Shown piece after piece: positions 7,770 through 14,618 of a stretch of 16,462 nt of DNA. The first letter of the stretch is position 1, and every line of letters starts with the position of its first letter. The notes below the pieces were generated by a model, which was given only the letters and a program-made list of their open reading frames with translations, was not told where the DNA came from and made no database searches. Position numbers and translations under genes: made by a program. This DNA comes from RGIG5579 sp045580105 (GTDB lineage Bacteria > Bacillota > Clostridia > Oscillospirales > SIG627). The DNA is taken from positions 1 through 16,462 of the forward strand of contig JAZNNH010000021.1 of NCBI GenBank assembly GCA_045580105.1, given 5' to 3'.

Positions 7770-8045
7770 ATGGCAACCCAAATCAATGAATATACCACCT
7801 ACTGTGGAAAACCGTTAATCAAAAACGGTAACATCATTTGCTACGGCAATCCGGCACGAAAAGCGATTTTAATTTTAACCGTTCTAACAACCAAGGATTT
7901 TCATGGGGAAGAGATTCCCGATATGATCTTTGTTCAGGTTCAGGATACCAAAACCGGCGAAGTGTTAAAGCAATCTGAGAAATACGGATTGTATGAGGCC
8001 TTGGATATTGGTAAGGTTTGGCTGGAAAAAGAATTAAGAAAGTAA
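7770..8045 (+). CDS. Conserved-looking hypothetical protein, 91 residues
   Basis: I cannot assign a domain name. The protein starts YTTYCGKPLIKNGNIICYGN, continues with a beta-rich stretch (AILILTVLTTKDF, MIFVQVQDTKTG) and ends in an amphipathic helix, EKYGLYEALDIGKVWLEKEL. It has no signal peptide or membrane segment and looks like a small globular cytosolic protein. From memory it resembles short uncharacterised clostridial proteins with a GKPL...YGN start and a GLYEA-DI--WLE end, but I could not check this. Translation is supported by AGAGAGG at 7754-7760, which overlaps the ireB stop, and by the 14-base gap to ireB. It is followed by a strong hairpin, so it may be the last gene of a short ireB transcript. 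Confidence 0.75.
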   Translation: MATQINEYTTYCGKPLIKNGNIICYGNPARKAILILTVLTTKDFHGEEIPDMIFVQVQDTKTGEVLKQSEKYGLYEALDIGKVWLEKELRK

Positions 8046-8049
8046 TTTT

Positions 8050-8092
8050 GTTCGTGCAAAAGATATGCCGCATGGCTATGTTTTGCACGAAT
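8050..8092 (+). terminator. Strong hairpin, probable terminator or attenuator before DUF951-prfA
   Basis: A perfect 11-bp inverted repeat (TTCGTGCAAAA at 8051-8061 and TTTTGCACGAA at 8081-8091) can continue inward with ATA/TAT and GCC/GGC around a GCAT loop, and is followed by TCTTTTATTT. It lies just after the 91-residue gene and before DUF951. The trailing T-tract is interrupted, so termination may be partial, and a processing or attenuation role is also possible. Confidence 0.6.
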
Positions 8093-8109
8093 CTTTTATT
8101 TGGAGAGAT

Positions 8110-8307
8110 ATGATTATCAATTTTCAAAACGGAGATTTTCTTGAACTGAAAAAAGAACATCCTTGCGGAAAAAAACGGTTTGTCGTTCTCTATTCCGGCA
8201 GTGATGTCAAAATCCGTTGTACGAATTGCGGCAGAGAAATGCTGATTCCCCGCATCAAATTGGAAAAGAGCATCAAAAAGGTTATCCCGGGAGATGGAAA
8301 TGATTGA
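8110..8307 (+). CDS. DUF951 family small protein
   Basis: A 65-residue protein of the DUF951 family, small cytosolic proteins of unknown function widespread in Firmicutes. Diagnostic features are the opening GDFLELKKEHPCGKKRF and the CTNCGREMLIPR segment; with the upstream PCG cysteine, these three cysteines could form part of a metal site. I chose the ATG at 8110 (GGAGAG just upstream) rather than the in-frame ATG at 8065. The longer version would add 15 residues translated through the hairpin, and family members begin right at the MIINFQNGD-like segment. Its last codons overlap the start of prfA, so it is probably coupled to it. Confidence 0.85.
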   Translation: MIINFQNGDFLELKKEHPCGKKRFVVLYSGSDVKIRCTNCGREMLIPRIKLEKSIKKVIPGDGND

Positions 8308-9388
8308 AAAGCTGAAAAAGACCGAAGAGAGATATTTGCTGATCCAAGAACAGCTCGGCGAGGCCGACGTGATTGCCGATCCGCAAAAATCGAAACAACT
8401 CATGAAGGAATATAAGAATCTGACCCCGATCGTCGAGGCCTATCGCGGGCTTTGCAAGGCCCGCGAAACCAAAAACGAGGCCTTGGGGATCATAGCGGAA
8501 AAGCCGGACCCGGAACTGATGGAACTGGCACAAGAAGAGTTGCTCCTTGCCAAAGAAGAGGAAGAACGCCTGTTAGAAGAGATTAAAATTCTTCTGCTCC
8601 CGCGTGACCCGAACGATGATAAAAACGTCATCGTGGAAATCCGTGCCGGCGCGGGTGGGGAAGAGGCGGCGCTGTTTTCCGGTGTGCTTTATCGTATGTA
8701 CACCATGTATGCGCAAAGCTGCGGTTGGAAATCCGAAATGATCGATTGCAATGAAACCGAGCTCGGAGGATTTAAAGAAATTTCCTTTATGATCGAGGGC
8801 GAGGGCGCCTATTCCAAACTCAAATTCGAAAGCGGCGTTCACCGTGTACAGCGCGTTCCGGAAACCGAATCACAAGGCAGAATTCAAACCTCTACCGTAA
8901 CGGTTGCCGTTCTCCCCGAGGCAGAAGAAGTGGAAGTGCAAATCAATCCCCAAGATCTTGAAATCGATACCCACCGCGCCAGCGGCGCAGGCGGACAGCA
9001 CGTCAACAAGACCGATTCTGCAATTCGAATTTTGCACAAGCCCACCGGCATCATTGTAGAATGTCAGGATGAACGCAGCCAATTGAAGAACCGTGAAAAA
9101 GCAATGAAGGTTTTGCGCTCGAAAATTCACAAGGCAGAACTGGAAAAACGAAATGCCGAGATTTCAAATGCCCGCAACAGTCAAATCGGAACGGGGGACC
9201 GAAGCGAAAGAATCCGCACCTACAATTATCCTCAGGGTCGTGTCAGCGATCACAGAATCGGTTTGACGCTCCATTCCATCGATCAAATTCTCAACGGCAG
9301 ATTGAGTGAACTGATTGAAGCCCTCGCTACGGCAGAGCGTGTCAAGCAATTGGAAAGTGGTGAGTTTGATGGAAACGAAGTTATTTAG
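8300..9388 (+). CDS. prfA: Peptide chain release factor 1
   Basis: Releases the nascent chain at UAA and UAG stop codons on the ribosome. At 362 residues it is the usual RF1 length. The codon-recognition loop reads VPETESQGR, the PxT form typical of RF1 and not the SPF motif of RF2. The GGQ peptidyl-transferase motif is at 231-233 within RASGAGGQHVNKTDSA, followed by VECQDERSQLKNREKAM. The start at 8300 is preferred over the ATG at 8294 because GGGAG at 8289-8293 gives proper spacing only to 8300. It overlaps DUF951 by 8 bases and the next gene by 20. The GGQ methyltransferase gene prmC, which commonly follows prfA in Firmicutes, is not next to it. Confidence 0.97.
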   Translation: MIEKLKKTEERYLLIQEQLGEADVIADPQKSKQLMKEYKNLTPIVEAYRGLCKARETKNEALGIIAEKPDPELMELAQEELLLAKEEEERLLEEIKILLLPRDPNDDKNVIVEIRAGAGGEEAALFSGVLYRMYTMYAQSCGWKSEMIDCNETELGGFKEISFMIEGEGAYSKLKFESGVHRVQRVPETESQGRIQTSTVTVAVLPEAEEVEVQINPQDLEIDTHRASGAGGQHVNKTDSAIRILHKPTGIIVECQDERSQLKNREKAMKVLRSKIHKAELEKRNAEISNARNSQIGTGDRSERIRTYNYPQGRVSDHRIGLTLHSIDQILNGRLSELIEALATAERVKQLESGEFDGNEVI

Positions 9389-10412
9389 GGTCGACCCGGA
9401 GCACTGCGACGAGTTTGATTTTACTGAACCTGCCGATTGCATCAAAGCAGGAAGACTGGTCGCATTTCCCACTGAAACCGTTTACGGCTTGGGTGCAAAT
9501 GCACTGGATGCAAAAGCTTGTGACAGCATTTTCAAGGCAAAGGGACGCCCCCATGACAATCCTTTGATTGTGCACGTGTTACGCCCCGAAGACTGCGAAC
9601 AATATGCCCACAGCGAAAATTGCCCCCTGTTTTTCAAACTTGCGGGGCGCTTCATGCCGGGTCCCTTGACGGTGATTCTCCCGAAAAAGAACATCATTCC
9701 GGATTCTGTCACGGTTGGTCTTGATACGGTTGCCCTGCGTTGTCCGTCGCATCCGGTTGCAAGAGAGTTGATCCGATCCGCCGGTGTCCCGATTGCAGCG
9801 CCCTCCGCCAATCTTTCCGGAAAACCCAGCCCCACAACGGCACAGCACGTTATCGATGATATGCTCGGGAAGATCGATATGATTATAGACGGTGGAGATT
9901 GCAAGGTCGGTCTTGAGTCTACCGTTATTGCAATCAAGGAAGATGCCATCCATCTTTTGCGTCCGGGATTCGTCACAGTGGAAGACTTGTCGGAAATCTG
10001 TCCGAATATTTTCGTATCTCCTGCGGTTCTCAGCGCGCTTTCCGCGTCCGAACAACCCGAATCGCCGGGGATGAAGTATCGTCATTACGCACCCGACGTT
10101 TCCGTCACAATGGTGGATGGTCAAGAGGAAAAGGTGCTTGCCTTTTTCCGTGAGAAATTGGAACAAGGATGCGGCGTTCTGTGCTTTGATGAAGACCTTT
10201 TGGAATTGAAAACAAACAGCGAAAACGCCATATCGTTCGGTTCCAAAAACGATCTTTTGAGTCAAGCAAACGCTCTTTTTGATGCGCTGCGAAAATTCAA
10301 TCACAAAAACGTTTCCCATATTTATGCACGTCATACTGCAAGACAGGAATTGGGACTTGCAATCTCCAACCGTTTGCTCAGAGCGTGCGCGTTTGATGAA
10401 ATTACTTTGTGA
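9369..10412 (+). CDS. L-threonylcarbamoyladenylate synthase, Sua5 type
   Basis: Makes threonylcarbamoyl-AMP from Thr, bicarbonate and ATP for the t6A37 modification of ANN-decoding tRNAs. The 347 residues contain the YrdC-like domain (about 15-205), with FPTETVYGLG, the conserved KGRPHDNPLIVH and APSANLSGKPSPT, and GLESTVI near 181-187. A linker, SPGMKYRHYAP at 232-242, then leads into a C-terminal Sua5 domain. That tail makes it Sua5-like rather than the short TsaC type. The ATG at 9369 is chosen because GGTGAG lies just upstream inside prfA's end; an in-frame start 18 codons earlier would lie deep in prfA. The order prfA then Sua5 is common in Firmicutes, though usually with prmC in between. 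Confidence 0.95.
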   Translation: METKLFRVDPEHCDEFDFTEPADCIKAGRLVAFPTETVYGLGANALDAKACDSIFKAKGRPHDNPLIVHVLRPEDCEQYAHSENCPLFFKLAGRFMPGPLTVILPKKNIIPDSVTVGLDTVALRCPSHPVARELIRSAGVPIAAPSANLSGKPSPTTAQHVIDDMLGKIDMIIDGGDCKVGLESTVIAIKEDAIHLLRPGFVTVEDLSEICPNIFVSPAVLSALSASEQPESPGMKYRHYAPDVSVTMVDGQEEKVLAFFREKLEQGCGVLCFDEDLLELKTNSENAISFGSKNDLLSQANALFDALRKFNHKNVSHIYARHTARQELGLAISNRLLRACAFDEITL

Positions 10413-10419
10413 GGTTCGT

Positions 10420-11025
10420 ATGAGGATTATCGGTTTGTGTGGTACGAGCGGTTCCGGGAAAAGCACCGTTTGTCGCATTTTCAAAGAACATAATATTTCG
10501 GTTCTCGACTGCGATGAAATTTATCACGATTTGGTGAACGCTCCCTCCGATTGCCTAAATGCGATCGGACAGCACTTCGGCTCGCATTTGATTGAGGGGG
10601 GAAAATTAAACCGCAAAGCACTAAAAGAAATCGTCTTTTCCGATTCAAAGAGCTTGGCGGATTTGAACAGCATTTCCCACCGATACGTCAAAGTTGAGTT
10701 AAAGGCGAGATTGGAAGAGCTGAAACAAAAAAACGAGAAGATCTGCATCATTGATGCGCCGATGTTTTTCGAGGCAAATCTCGATGCTTGGTGCGATGCG
10801 GTTTGTGCCGTCATTTCCGATCCTAAAATGCAAATCAAACGAATTTGCGAGCGCGACGGAATATCAAAAGAAGAAGCGAAAATCAGAATACAAAAGCAGA
10901 CTTCGCCCCAAATTTTAATGCAAAGAGCCGATTTTATCATTCAGAATGATGGCAATTTGCGCAATTTAGAAGAAAAATGTATCGATTTGATTCCGACCTT
11001 AATGAAAGTGAGTAAAGCAAAATGA
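10420..11025 (+). CDS. coaE: Dephospho-CoA kinase
   Basis: Catalyses the last step of coenzyme A synthesis, ATP-dependent phosphorylation of dephospho-CoA at the 3' hydroxyl. It has 201 residues, the standard size. The P-loop GTSGSGKST is at 8-16. DCDEIYHDL follows, matching the conserved D-AD-I-H motif. The region IIDAPMFFEANLDAWCDAV corresponds to the P-L-L-FE motif of the family, and CERDGISKEEAKIRIQKQTS is the lid region. The start at 10420 is preferred over longer in-frame options because it begins directly with the MRIIGLCG strand and follows the preceding stop by seven bases, with GAGG at 10411-10414. It overlaps the next gene by four bases (ATGA). Confidence 0.95.
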   Translation: MRIIGLCGTSGSGKSTVCRIFKEHNISVLDCDEIYHDLVNAPSDCLNAIGQHFGSHLIEGGKLNRKALKEIVFSDSKSLADLNSISHRYVKVELKARLEELKQKNEKICIIDAPMFFEANLDAWCDAVCAVISDPKMQIKRICERDGISKEEAKIRIQKQTSPQILMQRADFIIQNDGNLRNLEEKCIDLIPTLMKVSKAK

Positions 11026-12416
11026 GTGAAAAAAACGAATTGCAAAGCAAACTTTGCTATGAAGTAAAAAGTGCAGCCAAAACTTTTTCTACTGAAAAAA
11101 GAAATCTTGCCTTTGCGTTTTCCGAAGGTTATAAAACGTTTTTGAACCTTGCCAAAACGGAACGCGAAGCGGTTCAATATGCTCTTGCCTTGGCAAAAGA
11201 AAACGGCTACACCGAATTTGAATACGGAAAGCAATATAAAATGGGCGATCGTGTATACTACGTCAACCGTGACAAAGCCATTATCTTGGCTCATATCGGC
11301 AAAAACAGCGTGGAAAATGGCTTTGGTGTTGTTGCCGCCCACATTGATGCACCCAGAATTGATTTGAAGCCCAATCCCTTGTGTGAAATGGATTCCATCG
11401 CTTATTTTAAAACCCATTACTACGGTGGAATCAAAAAATATCAGTGGCTTACCACGCCCTTGGCACTTCACGGTACCGTTGTCAAGGCAGACGGAACGAA
11501 AGTTCAGATTTGCATTGGGGAAGAGGAGAGCGATCCCATCTTTTATATCTCGGATCTTCTCCCGCACTTGGCTCAGGATCAGATGAAGCGCGTGGCTGCT
11601 GAACTCACTCCCGGCGAAAATCTGAAAGCAATCGTAGGAAGCACGCCTTTTGAAGGGGAGGACGTAAAAGAGCCGGTAAAACTGAACGTTTTGGCATACT
11701 TGAATGAAAAATACGGGATTGTGGAAGAAGATTTTATTTCGGCAGAGCTGATGCTTGTTCCTTCTATGAAAGCAAGAGATGTCGGCTTTGACCGCAATTT
11801 GATTGCTTCCTACGCCCACGACGACAGAGTCTGTGCATATCCCGCGCTGATGGCAATGCTGGATGCAAAGGACCCTGAATTCACCACCGTTTTGGTCTTG
11901 GCGGACAAGGAAGAGATCGGCAGCAGCGGAAACACCGGTTTGAATACGAATTATCTCTTTGATTTTCTCGTGGAACTTTGCGGGGAGCACAACGCTCGTT
12001 TGGCTTTGCGTAATTCTTGGTGTCTTTCTGCCGACGTCAATGCGTGCTACGATCCGATTTTCCCCGAGGTTTACGAGAAGCAAAACAGTTCCTTGTTAAA
12101 TCACGGTGCAATTATTACCAAATATACCGGTGCCAGAGGCAAAAGCGGAACCTCCGATGCTTCTGCCGAATTTATGGGTAAAATCCGCGCTCTTCTGAAC
12201 GAAAACGAGGTGACCTGGCAAATCGGTGAATTGGGCAAGGTCGATCAGGGCGGCGGTGGCACGGTTGCGCAATACATTGCCAAACTCAACATCGACGTTG
12301 TTGATTTGGGAGTGCCTGTTCTGTCCATGCACGCGCCTTACGAGGTCGTTTCCAAACTGGATGTGTATAGTACCTACGAAGCTTGTCTTGCTTTCTTTGA
12401 GCGGAATAAAAAATGA
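11022..12416 (+). CDS. M18 family aminopeptidase
   Basis: A 464-residue cytosolic zinc aminopeptidase of family M18 (aspartyl/ApeB type), which forms tetrahedral dodecamers. The expected ligands and catalytic residues are visible: H107 (AAHIDAPRIDLKP), D267 in YAHDDRV, E297 and E298 (DKEEIGSSG), D338 (SADVNACYD) and H437 (SMHAPYEV). Insertion of a second domain between about 115 and 250 is normal for M18. The ATG overlaps the coaE stop by four bases and its own stop overlaps the U32 gene by four, so it is inside the same operon. M18 and M42 are distant relatives of the same MH clan, and this window thus carries one M18 and three M42-type genes in two convergent operons. Confidence 0.95.
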   Translation: MSEKNELQSKLCYEVKSAAKTFSTEKRNLAFAFSEGYKTFLNLAKTEREAVQYALALAKENGYTEFEYGKQYKMGDRVYYVNRDKAIILAHIGKNSVENGFGVVAAHIDAPRIDLKPNPLCEMDSIAYFKTHYYGGIKKYQWLTTPLALHGTVVKADGTKVQICIGEEESDPIFYISDLLPHLAQDQMKRVAAELTPGENLKAIVGSTPFEGEDVKEPVKLNVLAYLNEKYGIVEEDFISAELMLVPSMKARDVGFDRNLIASYAHDDRVCAYPALMAMLDAKDPEFTTVLVLADKEEIGSSGNTGLNTNYLFDFLVELCGEHNARLALRNSWCLSADVNACYDPIFPEVYEKQNSSLLNHGAIITKYTGARGKSGTSDASAEFMGKIRALLNENEVTWQIGELGKVDQGGGGTVAQYIAKLNIDVVDLGVPVLSMHAPYEVVSKLDVYSTYEACLAFFERNKK

Positions 12417-13636
12417 TAAAGAATCAAATTCTTCCCGAATTGCTCTCGCCGGCAGGAAATTTCAATAAGATGGAAGCGGCATTTCGCTTCGGAGCCGATG
12501 CCGTGTATTTGTCCGGCAAGCGCTTTGGAATGCGCGCTTCGGCAGATAATTTTTCGCCGGAACAAATGCGTGATTCGGTGTCATTTGCCCATAAGCTTGG
12601 CAAAAAGGTTTACGTTACCCTGAACGTGATGCCACGAGAGGACGAATTTCATGAGTTGGAAGAGTATCTGGAAATCCTTTCCGACGTTTTGCCGGATGCT
12701 CTGATCGTTGCCGATCTGGGTGTATTTTCCCTTTGTAAAAAGAATGTGCCGCAGATCCCGATCCATATTTCCACACAGGCAGCGGCTGTGAATTCTTATT
12801 CTTGTAACGCTTGGTATGATTTGGGTGCCACGCGCGTGGTTTTAGCAAGAGAGCTGTCTTTATCTGAAATTTCAGCTCTGCGCCGCAATATCCCGGATGA
12901 ACTGGAACTGGAAACCTTTGTTCATGGTTCGATGTGCGTTTCGTTTTCCGGTCGCTGCATGCTTTCCGAATATTATACGGGAAGAGATGCGAATAGGGGA
13001 GCGTGCACGCAACCGTGCCGTTGGCAATATCGCTTTTATGAAGAAAAAAGACCGGATGACGTTCTCGACTGCGAAATTCATCCGGAAGGTACTTATATTT
13101 TCGGTTCCAAAGACCTTTGCATGGTCGATCATTTAAAAGAATTGACCGAGGCAGGAATCAATAGCTTTAAAATTGAAGGAAGAATGAAAAGCGCATATTA
13201 TACGGCGCTTGTAACCAACGCTTATCGCATTGCGATGAACGATTTGGATCAAAACAGCGTTTCCTTCGATGCACTGATCAAAGAATTGGAATCCGTTTCG
13301 CATCGCGAATTTTGTACAGGATATTATTTTGACCGTGCGATGGAACAGAGCAATCTTGCTTCCTCAAACGGCTATCTTGGGGATCAATCGTTCTTGGCAA
13401 CCGTTCTGGAGGAATGTCCCGACGGCTTGTATCGCTGTCAGCAAAATAATAAATTCTCACTTGGAGATACTTGCGAATTCATCACACCGGGAAAAATCGG
13501 ACAAAGGGTGAAAATTCTCGGTATGTACGATAAGGATCAAAAAGAGATTGAAAATTGCCCGCATCCTCAGATGATTTTTTATATCAAAGCGGATCAAAAA
13601 ATGAAAGCAGGAGATTTAATCCGAAAACAATTCTAA
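12413..13636 (+). CDS. U32 family protein, TrhP-like tRNA hydroxylation factor
   Basis: A 407-residue member of the U32 'peptidase' family. Characterised relatives (TrhP/YegQ, RlhA) take part in prephenate-dependent 5-hydroxyuridine formation in tRNA or rRNA rather than proteolysis. The opening PELLSPAGNFNKMEAAFRFGADAVYL is the standard TIM-barrel start. The U32 signature spans about 167-204 (ETFVHGSMCVSFSGRCMLS, then RGACTQPCRW) and includes C175, C182, C198 and C202, cysteines expected to hold an iron-sulfur cluster or metal. DLCMVDHLKELTEAGINSFKIEGRMKS is typical of the bacterial TrhP branch, and the C-terminal ~80 residues form a small beta domain. It overlaps the M18 gene by four bases. 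Which tRNA is modified cannot be read from the sequence. Confidence 0.9.
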   Translation: MIKNQILPELLSPAGNFNKMEAAFRFGADAVYLSGKRFGMRASADNFSPEQMRDSVSFAHKLGKKVYVTLNVMPREDEFHELEEYLEILSDVLPDALIVADLGVFSLCKKNVPQIPIHISTQAAAVNSYSCNAWYDLGATRVVLARELSLSEISALRRNIPDELELETFVHGSMCVSFSGRCMLSEYYTGRDANRGACTQPCRWQYRFYEEKRPDDVLDCEIHPEGTYIFGSKDLCMVDHLKELTEAGINSFKIEGRMKSAYYTALVTNAYRIAMNDLDQNSVSFDALIKELESVSHREFCTGYYFDRAMEQSNLASSNGYLGDQSFLATVLEECPDGLYRCQQNNKFSLGDTCEFITPGKIGQRVKILGMYDKDQKEIENCPHPQMIFYIKADQKMKAGDLIRKQF

Positions 13637-13660
13637 AAATTTTGTATAATTGGAGGAATC

Positions 13661-13963
13661 ATGATTGAACTGACACAAAGCGGATTTAACGCGCTCATCG
13701 AAAGTGGGGATGATCTGATTCTTTACGTCCATTCACCAAACCACGCACCGAGCATCGTAGGAATGTCTGCGATACAGGAAGTGGATGGAATGTATGGAAA
13801 ATCCTTTGAAATCTATTGTGTTGATGCTACGCAGGAACCGGAAATTTGTAACGCTTTGAGTGTGGATGAATTACCGTGTGCCATTGGGATTAAAAATAAA
13901 AAGGTTTATAAAAGAATCACAGGTGTAGTATATTCCAATCAGATTCTGGATCTTTTAAAATAA
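13661..13963 (+). CDS. Thioredoxin-fold protein lacking the CXXC motif
   Basis: A 100-residue protein with the thioredoxin pattern: strand DLILYVHS at 18-25, a helix, strand FEIYCVDAT at 49-57, a helix, VDELPCAIGI with a probable cis-Pro at 72, strand KVYKRITG and a final helix NQILDLLK. The slot where thioredoxin has WCGPC reads SPNHAPS, so there is no redox dithiol. The two remaining cysteines with a fold position (C53, C73) are not a CXXC pair. It is therefore not an ordinary disulfide reductase; a binding or chaperone role is a guess. GGAGG at 13652-13656 fixes the start, 24 bases after the U32 stop. It is the last gene before the operon terminator. Confidence 0.7.
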   Translation: MIELTQSGFNALIESGDDLILYVHSPNHAPSIVGMSAIQEVDGMYGKSFEIYCVDATQEPEICNALSVDELPCAIGIKNKKVYKRITGVVYSNQILDLLK

Positions 13964-13999
13964 AGCACAAAGAGTAAACTAAAGATAAAAAAATTACAG

Positions 14000-14038
14000 A
14001 AAAAAAGAATGTCAAAAAAATCAGGCATTCTTTTTTTT
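14000..14038 (+). terminator. Intrinsic terminator of the prfA-U32-thioredoxin-like operon
   Basis: GAATG (14007-14011) pairs with CATTC (14026-14030), extended by U-G and C-G inside and by a run of seven A opposite the T-run outside. Eight T follow at 14031-14038. The A/T flanks make it partly bidirectional. It closes the long plus-strand operon. Confidence 0.85.
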
Positions 14039-14179
14039 GTTTTAAGAATGTCTGACTAATTATAGATTCATTTTAGATTTGAAGAATAAAAAGTGCGCTT
14101 ACTTGGAAAAGCCCGATTTTGCAGGGTGCAAGCCAAATTCGGCTAAATTTGCCCCTTACCACTCTCAACCCATTCTCTT

Positions 14180-14209
14180 AATTATACAAAATTTGCATTT
14201 TGTATAATT
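14180..14209. repeat. Perfect palindrome with 13-bp arms
   Basis: AATTATACAAAAT (14180-14192), loop TTGC, ATTTTGTATAATT (14197-14209). The right arm plus one base, ATTTTGTATAATTG, recurs as a direct 14-base repeat at 13639-13652 just before the thioredoxin-like gene. It could be an operator, a recombination site or a cruciform; it has no T-tract of terminator type. Confidence 0.8.
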
Positions 14210-14288
14210 GTCAAACAGTGAAAAAAGGGGGCTTTGCCTTTTTCCCTTTTTCCCCTGCTTGATCAATTACCAGCTTCGAAAAAAACGG

Positions 14289-14324
14289 CTGCTGTCTGTG
14301 CCTTGATTTGGCAGCAGTTTTTTT
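14289..14324. terminator. Terminator-like hairpin in the non-coding region
   Basis: CTGCTG (14289-14294) pairs with CAGCAG (14312-14317), with an inner GCC/GGC helix, and is followed by seven T at 14318-14324. Upstream lies a run of A with one C, so it may act in both directions. No gene next to it obviously needs it. Confidence 0.55.
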
Positions 14325-14520
14325 CTTTCGTACAAAATGTGAGAGTTTTGTGCAGTTCGGCGGGAAACAAAGCCACCGCCCACAGGGCGCGGGCTTTTCC
14401 TTCCGTCTGCTCCTTTCCTTGCTCGGCATATGTCCCGCCTTGCAAATATTTTCTCTGTGCCGTGGCACCTGCACCGCTTCTGTGTACCTCTGTCCCTCAC
14501 TTTGCGTTCGGTCTTATCGT

Positions 14521-14556
14521 GGCTGGCACGAGAACCCTTGAGAAAGGGTGCCAGCC
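14521..14556. repeat. Long bulged hairpin
   Basis: GGCTGGCA (14521-14528) pairs with TGCCAGCC (14549-14556), and inside it CCCTT (14535-14539) pairs with AAGGG (14544-14548) around a GAGA loop. Six bases (CGAGAA) are extrahelical on the left side only. No T-tract follows directly, so it is not a standard terminator. A replication origin structure or structured RNA are options. Confidence 0.65.
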
Positions 14557-14583
14557 TCTCTGCGACCTTTTTTGTGCTTTCCC

Positions 14584-14612
14584 TTGACAAAGCTCAGTGA
14601 CTGTGGTATCAT
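14584..14612 (+). promoter_or_regulatory. Strong plus-strand sigma-A promoter
   Basis: Perfect TTGACA (14584-14589), 17-base spacer, TATCAT (14607-14612). The expected start is about 14619. Immediately at the start point lies a tandem 10-base repeat, CGAGTATAC(G/A), at 14621-14630 and 14631-14640, each unit containing the palindrome GTATAC. That is a good position for a repressor operator. Confidence 0.72.
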
Positions 14613-14618
14613 AATGGA

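Larger units (their letters stand above)
14039..14618. other. Non-coding junction region between operon and mobile element
   Basis: About 580 bases with no credible gene. Short open frames on both strands give cysteine- or arginine-rich translations without recognisable domains. It holds a 13-bp-arm palindrome (14180-14209), a terminator-like hairpin (14289-14324), a long bulged hairpin (14521-14556) and a promoter (14584-14612). Small stems such as TTGCA/TGCAA near 14117-14129 are also present. The left end of the mobile segment is probably somewhere in here, but no boundary can be proven. Confidence 0.6.

Noticed and set aside
10941..12083. Minus-strand open frame of 380 codons
   Set aside because: Antisense to the M18 aminopeptidase, which has all catalytic motifs; the antisense product has no recognisable domain.
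12413..13636. Annotation of the U32 gene as a collagenase-type protease
   Set aside because: Characterised U32 relatives act in RNA hydroxylation; the cysteine cluster and TrhP-like segments fit that role, and no protease active site is evident.
13645..13650. TATAAT as a promoter for the thioredoxin-like gene
   Set aside because: No -35 match at a 16-18 base spacing, and the start point would fall at the ATG with the ribosome site cut off; treated as part of a repeated motif instead.
14197..14216. Minus-strand promoter with TTGACA near the palindrome
   Set aside because: The spacing from TTGACA to the nearest TATAAT is about 22 bases, too long for a normal sigma-A promoter, and nothing coding follows on that strand.
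14234..14587. Plus-strand open frame of 117 codons in the non-coding region
   Set aside because: Cysteine- and proline-rich translation without domains, runs through a terminator-like hairpin and a bulged hairpin, and overlaps equally long frames on the other strand.
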